This document shows, one piece after another, positions 17,448 to 26,036 of a stretch of DNA of 64,000 nt; position 1 is the stretch's first letter; each line of letters opens with the position of its first letter. The notes beneath the pieces were generated by a model. That model worked only from the letters and a program-made list of their open reading frames with translations, searched no databases and was not told the DNA's origin. Where the stretch lies: NCBI RefSeq assembly GCF_001866665.1, contig NZ_MLYO01000012.1, forward strand, positions 248,001 through 312,000, read 5' to 3'. Origin of the DNA: Streptomyces monashensis (GTDB lineage Bacteria > Actinomycetota > Actinomycetes > Streptomycetales > Streptomycetaceae). The position numbers were made by a program, and so were the translations under genes.

Positions 17448-18884
17448 ATGCCGATAGAACAGCGCGGAGTCGACACCATCCCGGACGAGGAGCGGACCAG
17501 TGGTCCGCGCGATCTCGTCTCGATCCTGCTCGGCTCGAACCTCTGCCTCGGAGTGATCATCTTCGGCTGGCTGCCGCCGTCCTTCGGGCTCGGCTGGTGG
17601 GCGTCGGTGAGCGCGATCGTGGCGGGCACGGTGATCGGCACGCTGTTCACGGCACCGCTCGCGCTGGTCTCCCTGCGCACCGCGACCAACCTGTCCACCT
17701 CCTCGGGCGCCCAGTTCGGGGTGCGGGGCCGGCTGGTCGGCTCGGTGGTCGGCCTGCTGCTGGCCCTCGGCTACACCGCGCTGACCGTCTGGATCGGCGG
17801 GGACGTGATGATCGGCGTGCTGGGCCGGATGGCCGGGCTGCCGGCCGACGGGGTGGCGTACGCCGTGGTCTACGCGGTGCTCGCGGCGGCGACGGTCGCG
17901 GGCGCGGTCTACGGCTACCGGGTGCTGCTGAGCATGTCGAAGGTCCTGTCCGTCGGCATGACCGTCCTGCTGGTCCTGGGCATCTTCGCCTACGCCCCGC
18001 ACTTCACCACCGCCGCGCTGCCGCAGACGGGCGGCTATCTGCTCGGCTCGTTCTGGCCGACCTGGTTCCTGGCGGCCGTGGCGGCGGGCCTGTCCGGCCC
18101 CATCGCCTTCATCACGCTGCTCGGTGACTACACCCGCTACATCTCGCCGTCCCGGCACGGCAGCCGCCGCGTCCTGCACGCGACCTGGCTCGGCCTGGTC
18201 CTCGGGCTGCTGGTGCCGCAGCTGTTCGGCACCTTCACGGCGTACGGCGCGCACGCGGCCCTCGACTACGCCGGTCCTCTGGTGCAGGCCTCCCCCGCCT
18301 GGTACCTGGTCCCGCTGTTGCTGTCCGCCTCCGCGGGCTCGGTCGGCAACGCGGGCCTGATGCTGTACTCGATGGGCCTGGACCTGGACGCGATCCTGCC
18401 CAGGGCCTCCCGGGCGCGGGCCACCTACACGGTCGCCGTCGTCGCCACCGTCTGCGTCTTCGCCGGCCACTACGCCTGGAACGCGCAGTCCGCGATGACG
18501 TCCTTCGTGCTGCTGCTCACCGCGATCGGCACCCCGTGGGCCGTCATCACCCTGATCGGCTTCGTCCGGTGCCGCGGGGTGTACGACGCCGACGCCCTCC
18601 AGGTCTTCAACCGCCGTTCGCGGGGCGGGATCTACTGGTACCGCGCGGGCTGGAACGTGCGGGCGACGGTCTCCTGGGCCCTGGGCGCCGGGGTCGGCCT
18701 GCTGGCCGTGTCCCTGCCCTCGTACCAGGGCCCGCTGCTGCGTCTGACCGGCGGCGTGGACTGCAGCTTCCTGCTGTCGGGCGCGGTGGGCGGCCTGGCC
18801 TACCTGCTGCTGACCGCCCGCGCCGAACCGGCGAGGGCCGCCACGGAACCCGACGAGGATTCCGAGGCGGCCCTGAGCGTCTGA
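17448..18884 (+). CDS. NCS1-family permease (cytosine/purine/hydantoin/allantoin type)
   Basis: A 478-residue, 12-TM integral membrane protein of the nucleobase:cation symporter-1 family, CodB/FUR-like: RDLVSILLGSNLCLGVIIFGWLPPSFGLGWW in TM1, TSSGAQFGVRGR after TM2, and ITLLGDYTRYISPSRHG before TM7. NCS1 carriers take up nucleobases, hydantoins, allantoin and other ureide-like compounds by cation symport. ATG at 17448 has GAAGGAGA at ideal spacing. It is divergent from the urease-like operon across a 145-bp region carrying two related palindromes, so it probably imports the substrate or precursor used there. The C-terminal tail is acidic (EPDEDSEAALSV). Confidence 0.85.
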   Translation: MPIEQRGVDTIPDEERTSGPRDLVSILLGSNLCLGVIIFGWLPPSFGLGWWASVSAIVAGTVIGTLFTAPLALVSLRTATNLSTSSGAQFGVRGRLVGSVVGLLLALGYTALTVWIGGDVMIGVLGRMAGLPADGVAYAVVYAVLAAATVAGAVYGYRVLLSMSKVLSVGMTVLLVLGIFAYAPHFTTAALPQTGGYLLGSFWPTWFLAAVAAGLSGPIAFITLLGDYTRYISPSRHGSRRVLHATWLGLVLGLLVPQLFGTFTAYGAHAALDYAGPLVQASPAWYLVPLLLSASAGSVGNAGLMLYSMGLDLDAILPRASRARATYTVAVVATVCVFAGHYAWNAQSAMTSFVLLLTAIGTPWAVITLIGFVRCRGVYDADALQVFNRRSRGGIYWYRAGWNVRATVSWALGAGVGLLAVSLPSYQGPLLRLTGGVDCSFLLSGAVGGLAYLLLTARAEPARAATEPDEDSEAALSV

Positions 18885-18895
18885 GCGGGTGGCGG

Positions 18896-19984
18896 TCAGC
18901 CGATCCGGTGCATCCAGCCGTGCCGGTCCTCGGCCGTGCCGCGCTGGAGGTCCAGCAGGGCCTGGCGCAGGCGGAGGGTGACCTCGCCGGGGTTGCCGTC
19001 GCCGTGGGTCCACTCGCCGGCCTTGGTCTTGACGTGGCCGATCGGGGTGACCACGGCGGCGGTGCCGCAGGCGAAGACCTCGGTGAGGGCGCCGGAGGCG
19101 GCGTCCGCACGCCACTGCTCCAGGGTGACCACCCCCTCCTCGGCGGTGTAGCCGAGGTCGCGGGCGACCTGGAGCAGCGAGTCGCGGGTGATGCCCTCCA
19201 GGATCGAGCCGGTCAGCGCGGGGGTGACGATCCGGTCGCCGTAGACGAAGGCGACGTTCATGCTGCCGCTCTCCTCGACCTTGGTGCGGGTGACCGCGTC
19301 GAGGTAGACGACCTGGTCGCAGCCGTGCGCGGCGGCCTCGGCCTGCGGGAGCAGCGAGGCGGCGTAGTTGCCGCCGGTCTTGGCGTCACCGGTGCCGCCG
19401 GGGACGGCGCGGACGTGGTCCTCGGAGACCCAGATGGTCACGGGCTTGACGCCACCGGCGAAGTAGGCGCCGGACGGGGAGGCGATCAGCATGAACAGGT
19501 ACTCGTTCGCCGGGTGCACGCCGAGCGCGGCCTCCGTGGCGAACATGAACGGCCGCAGGTACAGGGCCTCCTCGCCGCCGTGCGCCGGGACCCAGTCGGC
19601 GTCCTGGGCGAGCAGCGCGTCCAGCGCGGCGATGAACAGCTCCTCGGGCAGCTCGGCCATGGCCATGCGGCGGGCGGAGCCCCGGAAACGGCGGGCGTTG
19701 GCCTCGGGACGGAACAGCGCGATCGAGCCGTCGGGCTGACGGTACGCCTTCAGTCCCTCGAAGATCTCCTGGCCGTAGTGCAGGACGTGGGTGGAGGGGT
19801 CGAGGGAGATCGGGCCGTACGGAACGAGCTGGCCGTCGTGCCAGCCGCGGCCCTCGGTCCACTTGATCGTCACCATGTGGTCGGTGAAGTGGCGGCCGAA
19901 CCCGGGGTTGGCCAGGATCGCTTCCCGCTCGGCGGCGGCGAGGGGGCTGGCGGAGGGCTTGAGCTCGATCGTGGGCGTCGTCAT
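18896..19984 (-). CDS. ilvE: Branched-chain amino acid aminotransferase
   Basis: The 362-residue PLP enzyme is of fold type IV. The Schiff-base Lys lies in [13 protein letters not shown], preceded by [15 protein letters not shown] and followed by [24 protein letters not shown] and [15 protein letters not shown], with the C-terminal [10 protein letters not shown] phosphate-binding loop. It carries out the last step of Leu, Ile and Val synthesis and, in Streptomyces, supplies branched starter units for fatty acids by the reverse reaction. GAAGGA at 19994-19999 precedes the ATG. A small ORF and two hairpins occupy its 5' leader. leuB lies upstream on the same strand but is separated by a strong terminator, so ilvE has its own promoter. 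Confidence 0.97.
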   Translation of the reverse strand: MTTPTIELKPSASPLAAAEREAILANPGFGRHFTDHMVTIKWTEGRGWHDGQLVPYGPISLDPSTHVLHYGQEIFEGLKAYRQPDGSIALFRPEANARRFRGSARRMAMAELPEELFIAALDALLAQDADWVPAHGGEEALYLRPFMFATEAALGVHPANEYLFMLIASPSGAYFAGGVKPVTIWVSEDHVRAVPGGTGDAKTGGNYAASLLPQAEAAAHGCDQVVYLDAVTRTKVEESGSMNVAFVYGDRIVTPALTGSILEGITRDSLLQVARDLGYTAEEGVVTLEQWRADAASGALTEVFACGTAAVVTPIGHVKTKAGEWTHGDGNPGEVTLRLRQALLDLQRGTAEDRHGWMHRIG

Positions 19985-20000
19985 GAGTGGTTGTCCTTCA

Positions 20001-20078
20001 CCGGTTGTAGTGACCGGGCCGCGCTCACGCCCCGACCGGCTTCTCAGCCGGTGCTAGGACGTCCGAGCTTTCCCTCAT
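20001..20078 (-). promoter_or_regulatory. ilvE leader with 17-codon upstream ORF and two hairpins
   Basis: An ATG at 20076-20078 preceded by GGAG opens a 17-codon ORF ([17 protein letters not shown], stop at 20025-20027). It includes a rare CTA leucine codon after GTC valine. Inside it is a 7-bp hairpin with a GAGA loop (20035-20052), and a second hairpin (CCGGT/ACCGG, 20001-20017) abuts the ilvE Shine-Dalgarno. A GATAAT -10-like hexamer is at 20097-20102. The arrangement could tie ilvE translation to reading of the small ORF; this is inference. Confidence 0.45.
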
Positions 20079-20180
20079 ACCGCGGCTCCGCGTTCGATTA
20101 TCGCGCGGGGACTGCGGCCGACGGAATCGGGGTGAAAGCGGCCCAGGGGTTGATGGTGGCACCCGGCGGGGACAGGGGGA

Positions 20181-20211
20181 AGCCGCCGGGTGGTCGTGCG
20201 ACCCGGCGGCT
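20181..20211 (-). terminator. Terminator downstream of leuB
   Basis: An 11-bp perfect stem (20181-20191 with 20201-20211) with a 9-nt loop lies 21 bases past the leuB stop. Confidence 0.75.
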
Positions 20212-20231
20212 TGTCGTGGTGGAGCGCCGGA

Positions 20232-21275
20232 TCAGCCGGCTACTCGCGCGGCGAGCGCGTCGCCGATCTCGGACGTGGCACGGGCGGGCTTGCCGGCGCG
20301 CTCGGTGAGGTCCGCGGTGACGGCGGCGTCGATGCGGTCGGCCTCGGCGTCGTACCCGAGGTGACGCAGCAGCAGGGCGACGGACAGGACCGTGGCGGTG
20401 GGATCGGCCTTGCCCTGTCCGGCGATGTCCGGGGCCGAGCCGTGGACCGGCTCGAACATGGACGGGAACTCGCGGCCCGGGTTGATGTTGCCGGAGGCCG
20501 CGACGCCGATGCCGCCGGAGACGGCCGCGGCGAGGTCGGTGATGATGTCGCCGAAGAGGTTGTCGGTGACGATGACGTCGAACCGGGCCGGGTCGGTGAC
20601 CAGGTAGATCGTGGCCGCGTCGACGTGGATGTAGTCCGTGGTGACCTCGGGGAACTCCTCGGCCACCTTGTTGAAGACGTTCGTCCACAGGTGGCCGGCG
20701 AAGGTCAGCACGTTGTTCTTGTGGACCAGCGTGAGCTTCTTGCGCGGGCGGGCCTGGGCGCGGGCGAAGGCGTCGCGGACCACGCGCTCGACACCGAAGG
20801 CGGTGTTGACGGAGACCTCGGTGGCGACCTCGTGCTCGGTGCCCTTGCGGATGGTGCCGCCGTTGCCGGTGTACGGGCCCTCGGTGCCCTCGCGGACGAC
20901 GACGAAGTCGATCTCCGGCTGGCCGGCGAGCGGGGTCGCGACACCGGGGAGCAGCTTGCTCGGCCGCAGGTTGACGTGGTGGTCGAAGGCGAAGCGGAGC
21001 TTCAGCAGGAAGCCGCGCTCCAGGACGCCGGAGGGGACGCTCGGGTCGCCGATCGCGCCGAGCAGGATCGCGTCGTGCCGCTTGAGGGAGTCGAGGTCGG
21101 CGTCGGTGAGGGTCTCACCGGTGGCGTGGTACCGCTTGGCGCCGAAGTCGTACTCCCGCGTCTCCAGCTTCACATCCTGCGGAAGCACGGCGGAGAGGAC
21201 CTTCAGACCTTCGGCCACGACCTCCTGGCCGATGCCGTCACCGGGGATCACTGCGAGATCGATGCTGCGAGACAT
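20232..21275 (-). CDS. leuB: 3-isopropylmalate dehydrogenase
   Basis: The 347-residue enzyme oxidatively decarboxylates 3-isopropylmalate to 2-ketoisocaproate in leucine synthesis. Family landmarks: [18 protein letters not shown] at the N terminus, [23 protein letters not shown], substrate-binding [30 protein letters not shown], metal-binding Asp in [12 protein letters not shown] and [14 protein letters not shown], and the NAD-specific [18 protein letters not shown] at 21275 has GAGGAG 13 bases upstream; an upstream in-frame start at 21311 lacks a ribosome site. Its 5' region contains a perfect 19-bp inverted repeat that may be an operator. Confidence 0.97.
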   Translation of the reverse strand: MSRSIDLAVIPGDGIGQEVVAEGLKVLSAVLPQDVKLETREYDFGAKRYHATGETLTDADLDSLKRHDAILLGAIGDPSVPSGVLERGFLLKLRFAFDHHVNLRPSKLLPGVATPLAGQPEIDFVVVREGTEGPYTGNGGTIRKGTEHEVATEVSVNTAFGVERVVRDAFARAQARPRKKLTLVHKNNVLTFAGHLWTNVFNKVAEEFPEVTTDYIHVDAATIYLVTDPARFDVIVTDNLFGDIITDLAAAVSGGIGVAASGNINPGREFPSMFEPVHGSAPDIAGQGKADPTATVLSVALLLRHLGYDAEADRIDAAVTADLTERAGKPARATSEIGDALAARVAG

Positions 21276-21314
21276 GCGGGCGACCCTACTCCTCGTCCCA
21301 GGTGATGACATTCG

Positions 21315-21333
21315 GTGTCCGCGATGCGGACAC
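21315..21333. promoter_or_regulatory. Perfect inverted repeat upstream of leuB
   Basis: GTGTCCGC-GAT-GCGGACAC is an 8-bp perfect inverted repeat with a 3-nt spacer, 40 bp before the leuB start. It may be an operator or a 5' UTR hairpin; no cognate regulator can be named. Confidence 0.45.
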
Positions 21334-21369
21334 GTGTCGGTTCCGTGCCGGCGTTCCGTCCCGGCGCTC

Positions 21370-21501
21370 TCAGTGGCCGGTCTCGCCGCCGTTGTCGCGG
21401 CGGTCGAGGGCGCGCTGGAGGGCGGCGGCGGCGTTCTTGCGGTCGGCCTCGCTGGTGCGGGACACGTGGCGGACGCGGCGGCGGGCGGTCGTCTCGATCA
21501 T
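21370..21501 (-). CDS. Small basic protein, unknown function
   Basis: This 43-residue ORF ([20 protein letters not shown]...) has AAGGAG nine bases before its ATG, a Streptomyces codon pattern and a position upstream of leuB on the same strand. The sequence is Arg-rich at the N terminus with a helical Ala/Arg middle ([15 protein letters not shown]) and no signal or TM segment. I recall a small conserved hypothetical protein at this place in related genomes, but no function is known. The 220-bp gap upstream (21502-21721) contains only probable promoter sequence. Confidence 0.6.
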   Translation of the reverse strand: MIETTARRRVRHVSRTSEADRKNAAAALQRALDRRDNGGETGH

Positions 21502-21721
21502 GGGGATCGACTCCTTCGGCAGACGTGGAGCACGCTGAGGGATTGCGAGACGCCGGAAGGGCGGGGAGCGCACGGCCGCAGGGGTTGCCTGCACGGGCCC
21601 GGCTCACGACCGCCGTTCGCTGGATCGAGCGATGCGTTCGGCTCCTACAAAGCTAAGGGAGCGCCCCGCATCTGTCTGCACAATTACTCGGACTTCCTAC
21701 TATCTGAGACGGCGCATCGCG

Positions 21722-22630
21722 TCACACCGCCCTGAGCTGGTCTTTCGTGCGTTCGAGGGACGGCTGGGCGAGGGAGCGCAGGGTGCGGATCAGGGCCCGT
21801 ACGGCGGCGGTGGAGGCCAGTTCCGGGGTGGTGACGTAGCCGACGGAGCGGTGCGGGCGCCCGGGCCCGAGGCCGGTGATCTCCACGGCGGGCGGCGGCG
21901 CCGTGAGGGAGAGCGCGGGCATGATGGCCATGCCGAGCCCGCCGGCCACCATGGCCAGCACGGCCCCGTCGTCCTCGGCGCGCACGGTCGCGGCCGGGAT
22001 CCAGTCCTGGGCGGCCCACCAGTCGCGGGTGTAGGACCCGCAGTTCTCCGCCCAGTCGACGAGCGGGAGGGCACGCGGGTCGGGGTGTCCCGCCGGGTGC
22101 ACCAGGGAGTACGGCTCCTGAAGCAGCGTCGCGCCGACCAGTCGGGCGGGCGGCGGCCCGCTCAGGGTGGCGATGCCGAGGTCGGCACGCCCGGCGGCGA
22201 CCTCGCCCGAGACACCCGCGCCCAGTTCCCGTACGACGGTGACGCTCACCTCGATGCCGGGGTGGAGCGCGGCGAGCCGCTCCAGGGCGGGCGGGAGCAG
22301 ATGGAGGGCGGCGCTGCGGAAGGCGGCGATCCGCAGCGCGCCGCGGACCTCACCGGTGTCCGCGCCGCGGACGTCCGCGGCCATCGCCCGGAGCATCCCC
22401 AGCACCCGCCGGGCATGGGCGGCGGCCCGCTCCCCCGCGGGCGTCGGCCGGGCCCCGAACCGGCCGCGCTCGAAGAGCACGACCCCCAGTTTCCGCTCGA
22501 TGCCGCGCACGGCGTGCGAGACGGCGGACTGGGTGGCCCCGAGCCGGGCGGCCGCGGCCGAGAACCCGCCCTCGTCGGCCACGGCGACCAGGATCCTCAG
22601 CTCCTGCGGGGCAAGGTCTGCTGCTGTCAC
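21722..22630 (-). CDS. LysR-family transcriptional regulator
   Basis: The 302-residue regulator has the LysR winged HTH at residues 5-65 (LRILVAVADEGGFSAAAARLGATQSAVSHAVRGIERKLGVVLFERG) and a periplasmic-binding-protein-like effector domain (GALRIAAFRSAALHLLPPALERL, ADLGIATL, GLGMAIMPALSL). GTG at 22628-22630 follows GGGAG at good spacing; an in-frame ATG 36 bases upstream lacks one and would lie in the operator. It is divergent from the MDR oxidoreductase and a textbook LysR-type inverted repeat lies between them, so it most likely controls that gene and itself. Confidence 0.92.
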   Translation of the reverse strand: MTAADLAPQELRILVAVADEGGFSAAAARLGATQSAVSHAVRGIERKLGVVLFERGRFGARPTPAGERAAAHARRVLGMLRAMAADVRGADTGEVRGALRIAAFRSAALHLLPPALERLAALHPGIEVSVTVVRELGAGVSGEVAAGRADLGIATLSGPPPARLVGATLLQEPYSLVHPAGHPDPRALPLVDWAENCGSYTRDWWAAQDWIPAATVRAEDDGAVLAMVAGGLGMAIMPALSLTAPPPAVEITGLGPGRPHRSVGYVTTPELASTAAVRALIRTLRSLAQPSLERTKDQLRAV

Positions 22631-22661
22631 TCGGGGCTCCCGCCTGCGGCTATGAGAACGA

Positions 22662-22686
22662 TTCATGGATCGGCGCGTTCCATGAA
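22662..22686. promoter_or_regulatory. LysR-type operator (TTCATGG-N11-CCATGAA)
   Basis: A perfect 7-bp inverted repeat with an 11-nt spacer fits the LysR consensus T-N11-A inside a dyad. It is 32 bp from the LysR GTG and 48 bp from the oxidoreductase ATG. Confidence 0.75.
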
Positions 22687-22733
22687 CCCAACCCGCTGCC
22701 CGGGCCCCGCATTCCTGCCTAGCGTCCCCTGCC

Positions 22734-23729
22734 ATGACCGAGATCGCGCTCACCGTGCAGCAGACCGCCCGCCCCACCGGCTTCCCCACCCCGGACCACT
22801 TCCGCTTCGCCGAGTCCCCGGTGCCCGAACCGGCCCCCGGCACCGCCCTGGTGGAGAACGTGCTGTGGTCCGTGGACCCGTACCACCGCGAAATGATGGA
22901 CGGGGACTTCGCGTTGCACGCCCCGCTGGAGGGCCGCACCCTGGGCCGGGTCGTCGCCTCGCGGACGCCGGAACTGCCCGAGGGCGAGATCGTCTTCCAC
23001 CGGCAGGGCTGGCGCACCCACGCCGTGGTCCGCCCCGAGGAGGTGCGGCGCCTGCCCCATCACGCGGGCGTGCCGCTGACGGCGTATCTGAGCGTGCTGG
23101 GCGGCACGGGCCTGACGGCGTACGTCGCCCTGACCCGGATCGCCCGGCTGCGGGAGGGCGAGGACGTGTTGGTCTCCGGGGCCGCGGGCGGGGTGGGCAC
23201 GGCGGCCGGCCGCTTCGCCCGGCTGCTCGGCGCGCGCCGGGTGATCGGCAGCGCGGGCGGCCCGGAGAAAGTCGCGTACCTGACGGAACAGGTGGGTTAC
23301 GACGCGGCCTTCGACTACCGCGCGGCCCCGGTGGCCGACCTGCTGGCCTCGGCCGCCCCCACCGGCATCGACCTGTTCGTGGACAACGTCGGCGGCGAGC
23401 ACCTGGGCGCGGCGATCGGCGCGCTGCGCGAGCGGGGCCGGGTGGCGCGGATCGGCACGATCAGCCAGTACAACACCCCGGACGCCCCGCCGGTCGTCTT
23501 CAACCACGCGGACGTCGTGGAGAAGCGCCTGCGCATCGAGGGCTTCCTGGTGAGCGACCACCGGGACGCGCAGGACGAGCTGTACGACTTCGCCGTGCCG
23601 CATCTGCGCAGCGGGGCACTGACGGCGGACGAGACGGTGGTCGACGGGTTCGAGCGGATCGTGGAGGCGTTCCTGCTGATGCTGCGCGGCGGCAACACGG
23701 GCAAGATCCTGGTCCGCGCGCATAGTTGA
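22734..23729 (+). CDS. MDR-superfamily NADP-dependent oxidoreductase
   Basis: A 331-residue medium-chain dehydrogenase/reductase without the catalytic zinc ligands, of the leukotriene-B4-12-hydroxydehydrogenase/CurA group: VDPYHREMM early, then the NADP Rossmann region EDVLVSGAAGGVGTAAGRFARLLGARRVIGSAGG (about residues 140-175), GIDLFVDNVGGEHLGAAI, and C-terminal GFLVSDHRDAQDELYDF with FLLMLRGGNTGKILVR. Such enzymes reduce the double bond of alpha,beta-unsaturated carbonyls. There is no ribosome site and a TAGCGT -10-like box at 22720-22725 lies 8 bases before the ATG, so the mRNA may be nearly leaderless. Regulation by the divergent LysR protein is likely. Confidence 0.88.
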   Translation: MTEIALTVQQTARPTGFPTPDHFRFAESPVPEPAPGTALVENVLWSVDPYHREMMDGDFALHAPLEGRTLGRVVASRTPELPEGEIVFHRQGWRTHAVVRPEEVRRLPHHAGVPLTAYLSVLGGTGLTAYVALTRIARLREGEDVLVSGAAGGVGTAAGRFARLLGARRVIGSAGGPEKVAYLTEQVGYDAAFDYRAAPVADLLASAAPTGIDLFVDNVGGEHLGAAIGALRERGRVARIGTISQYNTPDAPPVVFNHADVVEKRLRIEGFLVSDHRDAQDELYDFAVPHLRSGALTADETVVDGFERIVEAFLLMLRGGNTGKILVRAHS

Positions 23730-23736
23730 CGCACCG

Positions 23737-24276
23737 TCAGGCGACGTCCCCGTCGCGCCAGTCGAGGACGAACTCCCGGTCCGACCGGAGCGCCCCGGCG
23801 AGCGCGGGCCACACGTAGATGCCCCCTTCCTCCTGCGGCAGCCGTACGATCCCGTCCGGGGACAGACCGTGCACCTGCCCGTCCCACCGCCGCCAGCCCC
23901 GGGCGGTGTAGAGCAGGGCCCCCGCCGGGCTCGCCGAGAGCGCTCCGAGGTCGTAGGCCCGCTCGATCACCCGCTCCAGCTCCCCCAGCACCCGTCCGCC
24001 GAGCCCCCTGCGCCGGGCATCCGGACGTACGGCGACGGCCTCGACGTATCCGGTGCGCAGCCAGCGCTCCCGGTGCCGGACGCGCCGCTGTACGACCGAG
24101 CCGTGGGCGGCGAGCCCGGCGTCGTCGTGGACCAGCACATGCAGGCCGCCGAGCCCGTGGTCCCAGTCCTCGTCGGAGAATCCCCCGTCGAACGCCGCGT
24201 CCAGCAGGGCGCGGGCGGCGCGGAGTTCGCGGGGCTCGAGATCGGCGGTGTGCGCGAGACGCAGTCGGACGGTCAT
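23737..24276 (-). CDS. GNAT-family N-acetyltransferase
   Basis: This 179-residue protein carries the GNAT acetyl-CoA site: VEAVAVRPDARRRGLGGRVLGELERVI (about residues 78-105, with the RRRGLG pyrophosphate loop) and a C-terminal LYTARGWRRWDG typical of aminoglycoside 2'-N-acetyltransferase-like members. The N terminus HTADLEPRELRAARALLDAAFDGGFSDEDWDHGLGG strongly resembles AAC(2')-type enzymes, which exist as chromosomal copies in actinomycetes. Whether it modifies aminoglycosides is not established; many such copies have unknown substrates. It converges with the oxidoreductase gene (7 bp apart) and lies downstream of the pruA terminator. Confidence 0.85.
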   Translation of the reverse strand: MTVRLRLAHTADLEPRELRAARALLDAAFDGGFSDEDWDHGLGGLHVLVHDDAGLAAHGSVVQRRVRHRERWLRTGYVEAVAVRPDARRRGLGGRVLGELERVIERAYDLGALSASPAGALLYTARGWRRWDGQVHGLSPDGIVRLPQEEGGIYVWPALAGALRSDREFVLDWRDGDVA

Positions 24277-24304
24277 GACTCCAGTGTCCCCGGCGGAGGT
24301 GGAA

Positions 24305-24346
24305 ACGGGCCGGGAAGCCTGCTCGGTGGCAGGCTTCCCGGCCCGT
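24305..24346 (-). terminator. Strong hairpin terminator downstream of pruA
   Basis: A perfect 18-bp stem (24305-24322 with 24329-24346) with a six-base loop and a short T-tract on the minus strand lies 20 bases past the pruA stop. Confidence 0.85.
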
Positions 24347-24365
24347 CGCTCGGGGTGGACGAGGC

Positions 24366-25997
24366 TCAGCCCATGTGCGGGTACGCGTAGTCGGTCGGCG
24401 CGACCAGCGTCTCCTTGATGGCGCGGGTCAGGGTCCAGCGCATCAGGTTCTGCGGGGCGCCGGCCTTGTCGTTGGTGCCGGAGGCACGGCCGCCACCGAA
24501 GGGCTGCTGGCCGACGACGGCGCCGGTCGACTTGTCGTTGATGTAGAAGTTGCCCGCGGCGTAGCGGAGTTTCTCCATCGTGTACGCGGCCGCCGCGCGG
24601 TCGTTGGAGATGACCGAGCCGGTCAGGGCGTAGTCGGAGACCGACTCCATCTGCTCCAGCATCGCGTCGTACTGGTCGTCCTCGTAGACGTAGACGCCGA
24701 GGAACGGGCCGAAGTACTCGGTGCGGAAGATCTCGTTCTCGGGGTCGGTGGAGACGACGACCGTCGGGCGGACGAAGTAGCCGACCGAGTCGTCGTAGCT
24801 GCCGCCCGCGACGATCTCGCAGGTCGGGTCGGACGCGGCACGGTCGATCGCGGCCTTGTTCTTGGCGAAGGCGCGGTCGTCGATCACGGCGCCGATGAAG
24901 TTCGACAGGTCGGTGACGTCACCCATGGTGAGGTAGTCGACCTCGGCGGCGAACTCCTCCTTGAAGCCCGAGTTCCAGATGGAGGCCGGGATGTAGGCGC
25001 GGGAGGTCGCGGAGCACTTCTGGCCCTGGTACTCGAAGGCACCGCGGGTCAGCGCGGTCTTCAGCACGGCGCGGTCGGCGCTCGGGTGGGCGACCAGGAA
25101 GTCCTTGCCGCCGGTCTCGCCGACCAGACGCGGGTAGGAGCGGTACTTCTCGATGTTGTTGCCGACCGTCTTCCACAGGTACTGGAAGGTCTTGGTCGAA
25201 CCGGTGAAGTGGATACCCGCGAGGTCCCGGTGCTCCAGGGCGACCTTGGAGACCTCGATGCCGTCGCCGGTGACGAGGTTGATGACGCCCTTGGGGAGAC
25301 CCGCCTCCTCCAGCAGCCGCATCAGCAGGACGGCGGCGTGGGTCTGGGTCGGGGACGGCTTCCAGACGACGACGTTGCCCATGAGGGCCGGGGCGGTGGG
25401 CAGGTTGCCCGCGATCGCCGAGAAGTTGAACGGCGTGATCGCGTAGACGAAGCCCTCCAACGGGCGGTGGTCCATACGGTTCCAGACGCCCGGGGAGTTC
25501 GCCGGGGGCTGCTCGGCGAGGATCTGGCGGGCGTAGTGGACGTTGAAGCGCCAGAAGTCGACCAGCTCACAGGGGGTGTCGATCTCCGCCTGCTGGGCGG
25601 TCTTCGACTGGCCGAGCATCGTCGAGGCGGCGATGGTCTCGCGCCAGGGACCGGCGAGGAGTTCAGCGGCGCGCAGGATGATCGCGGCGCGGTCGTCGAA
25701 GGACATCGCGCGCCAGGCCGGCGCGGCGGCCAGGGCCGCGTCGATCGCGTCCTGCGCGTCCTGCTGCGTGGCGTGGTGACCGGTGCCGATGACGGCCTTG
25801 TGATGGTGCGGCTGGACCACCTGGAACGGCTCGCCGCCGCCCATCCGCCTCTCGCCGCCGATGGTCATCGTCAGGTCGATCGGGTTCTCGGCCAGCTCCT
25901 TGAGCTTGGCCTCCAGCCGGGCGCGCTCGGGCGAGCCGGGGGCGTAGCCGTGCACCGGCTCGTTGACGGGGGCGGGGACCTGGGTCACAGCGTCCAT
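24366..25997 (-). CDS. pruA: L-glutamate gamma-semialdehyde (1-pyrroline-5-carboxylate) dehydrogenase
   Basis: The 543-residue aldehyde dehydrogenase oxidises glutamate semialdehyde/P5C to glutamate with NAD, the second step of proline catabolism. It has the P5CDH type 1 pattern: VWNRMDHRPLEGFVYAITPFNFSAIAGNLP, VWKPSPTQTHAAVLLM, IHFTGSTKTFQYLW, the general-base Glu in LVGETGGKDFLV (about residue 294), and the catalytic Cys in FEYQGQKCSATSRAYIP (about residue 328). The proline dehydrogenase gene ends 39 bp upstream; in Streptomyces the two activities are separate proteins rather than a PutA fusion. A very strong hairpin terminates the unit. Confidence 0.96.
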   Translation of the reverse strand: MDAVTQVPAPVNEPVHGYAPGSPERARLEAKLKELAENPIDLTMTIGGERRMGGGEPFQVVQPHHHKAVIGTGHHATQQDAQDAIDAALAAAPAWRAMSFDDRAAIILRAAELLAGPWRETIAASTMLGQSKTAQQAEIDTPCELVDFWRFNVHYARQILAEQPPANSPGVWNRMDHRPLEGFVYAITPFNFSAIAGNLPTAPALMGNVVVWKPSPTQTHAAVLLMRLLEEAGLPKGVINLVTGDGIEVSKVALEHRDLAGIHFTGSTKTFQYLWKTVGNNIEKYRSYPRLVGETGGKDFLVAHPSADRAVLKTALTRGAFEYQGQKCSATSRAYIPASIWNSGFKEEFAAEVDYLTMGDVTDLSNFIGAVIDDRAFAKNKAAIDRAASDPTCEIVAGGSYDDSVGYFVRPTVVVSTDPENEIFRTEYFGPFLGVYVYEDDQYDAMLEQMESVSDYALTGSVISNDRAAAAYTMEKLRYAAGNFYINDKSTGAVVGQQPFGGGRASGTNDKAGAPQNLMRWTLTRAIKETLVAPTDYAYPHMG

Positions 25998-26036
25998 GAG
26001 ATCCTTGACTCCTTGATCGTGAGCGGGTGTTCGGGT

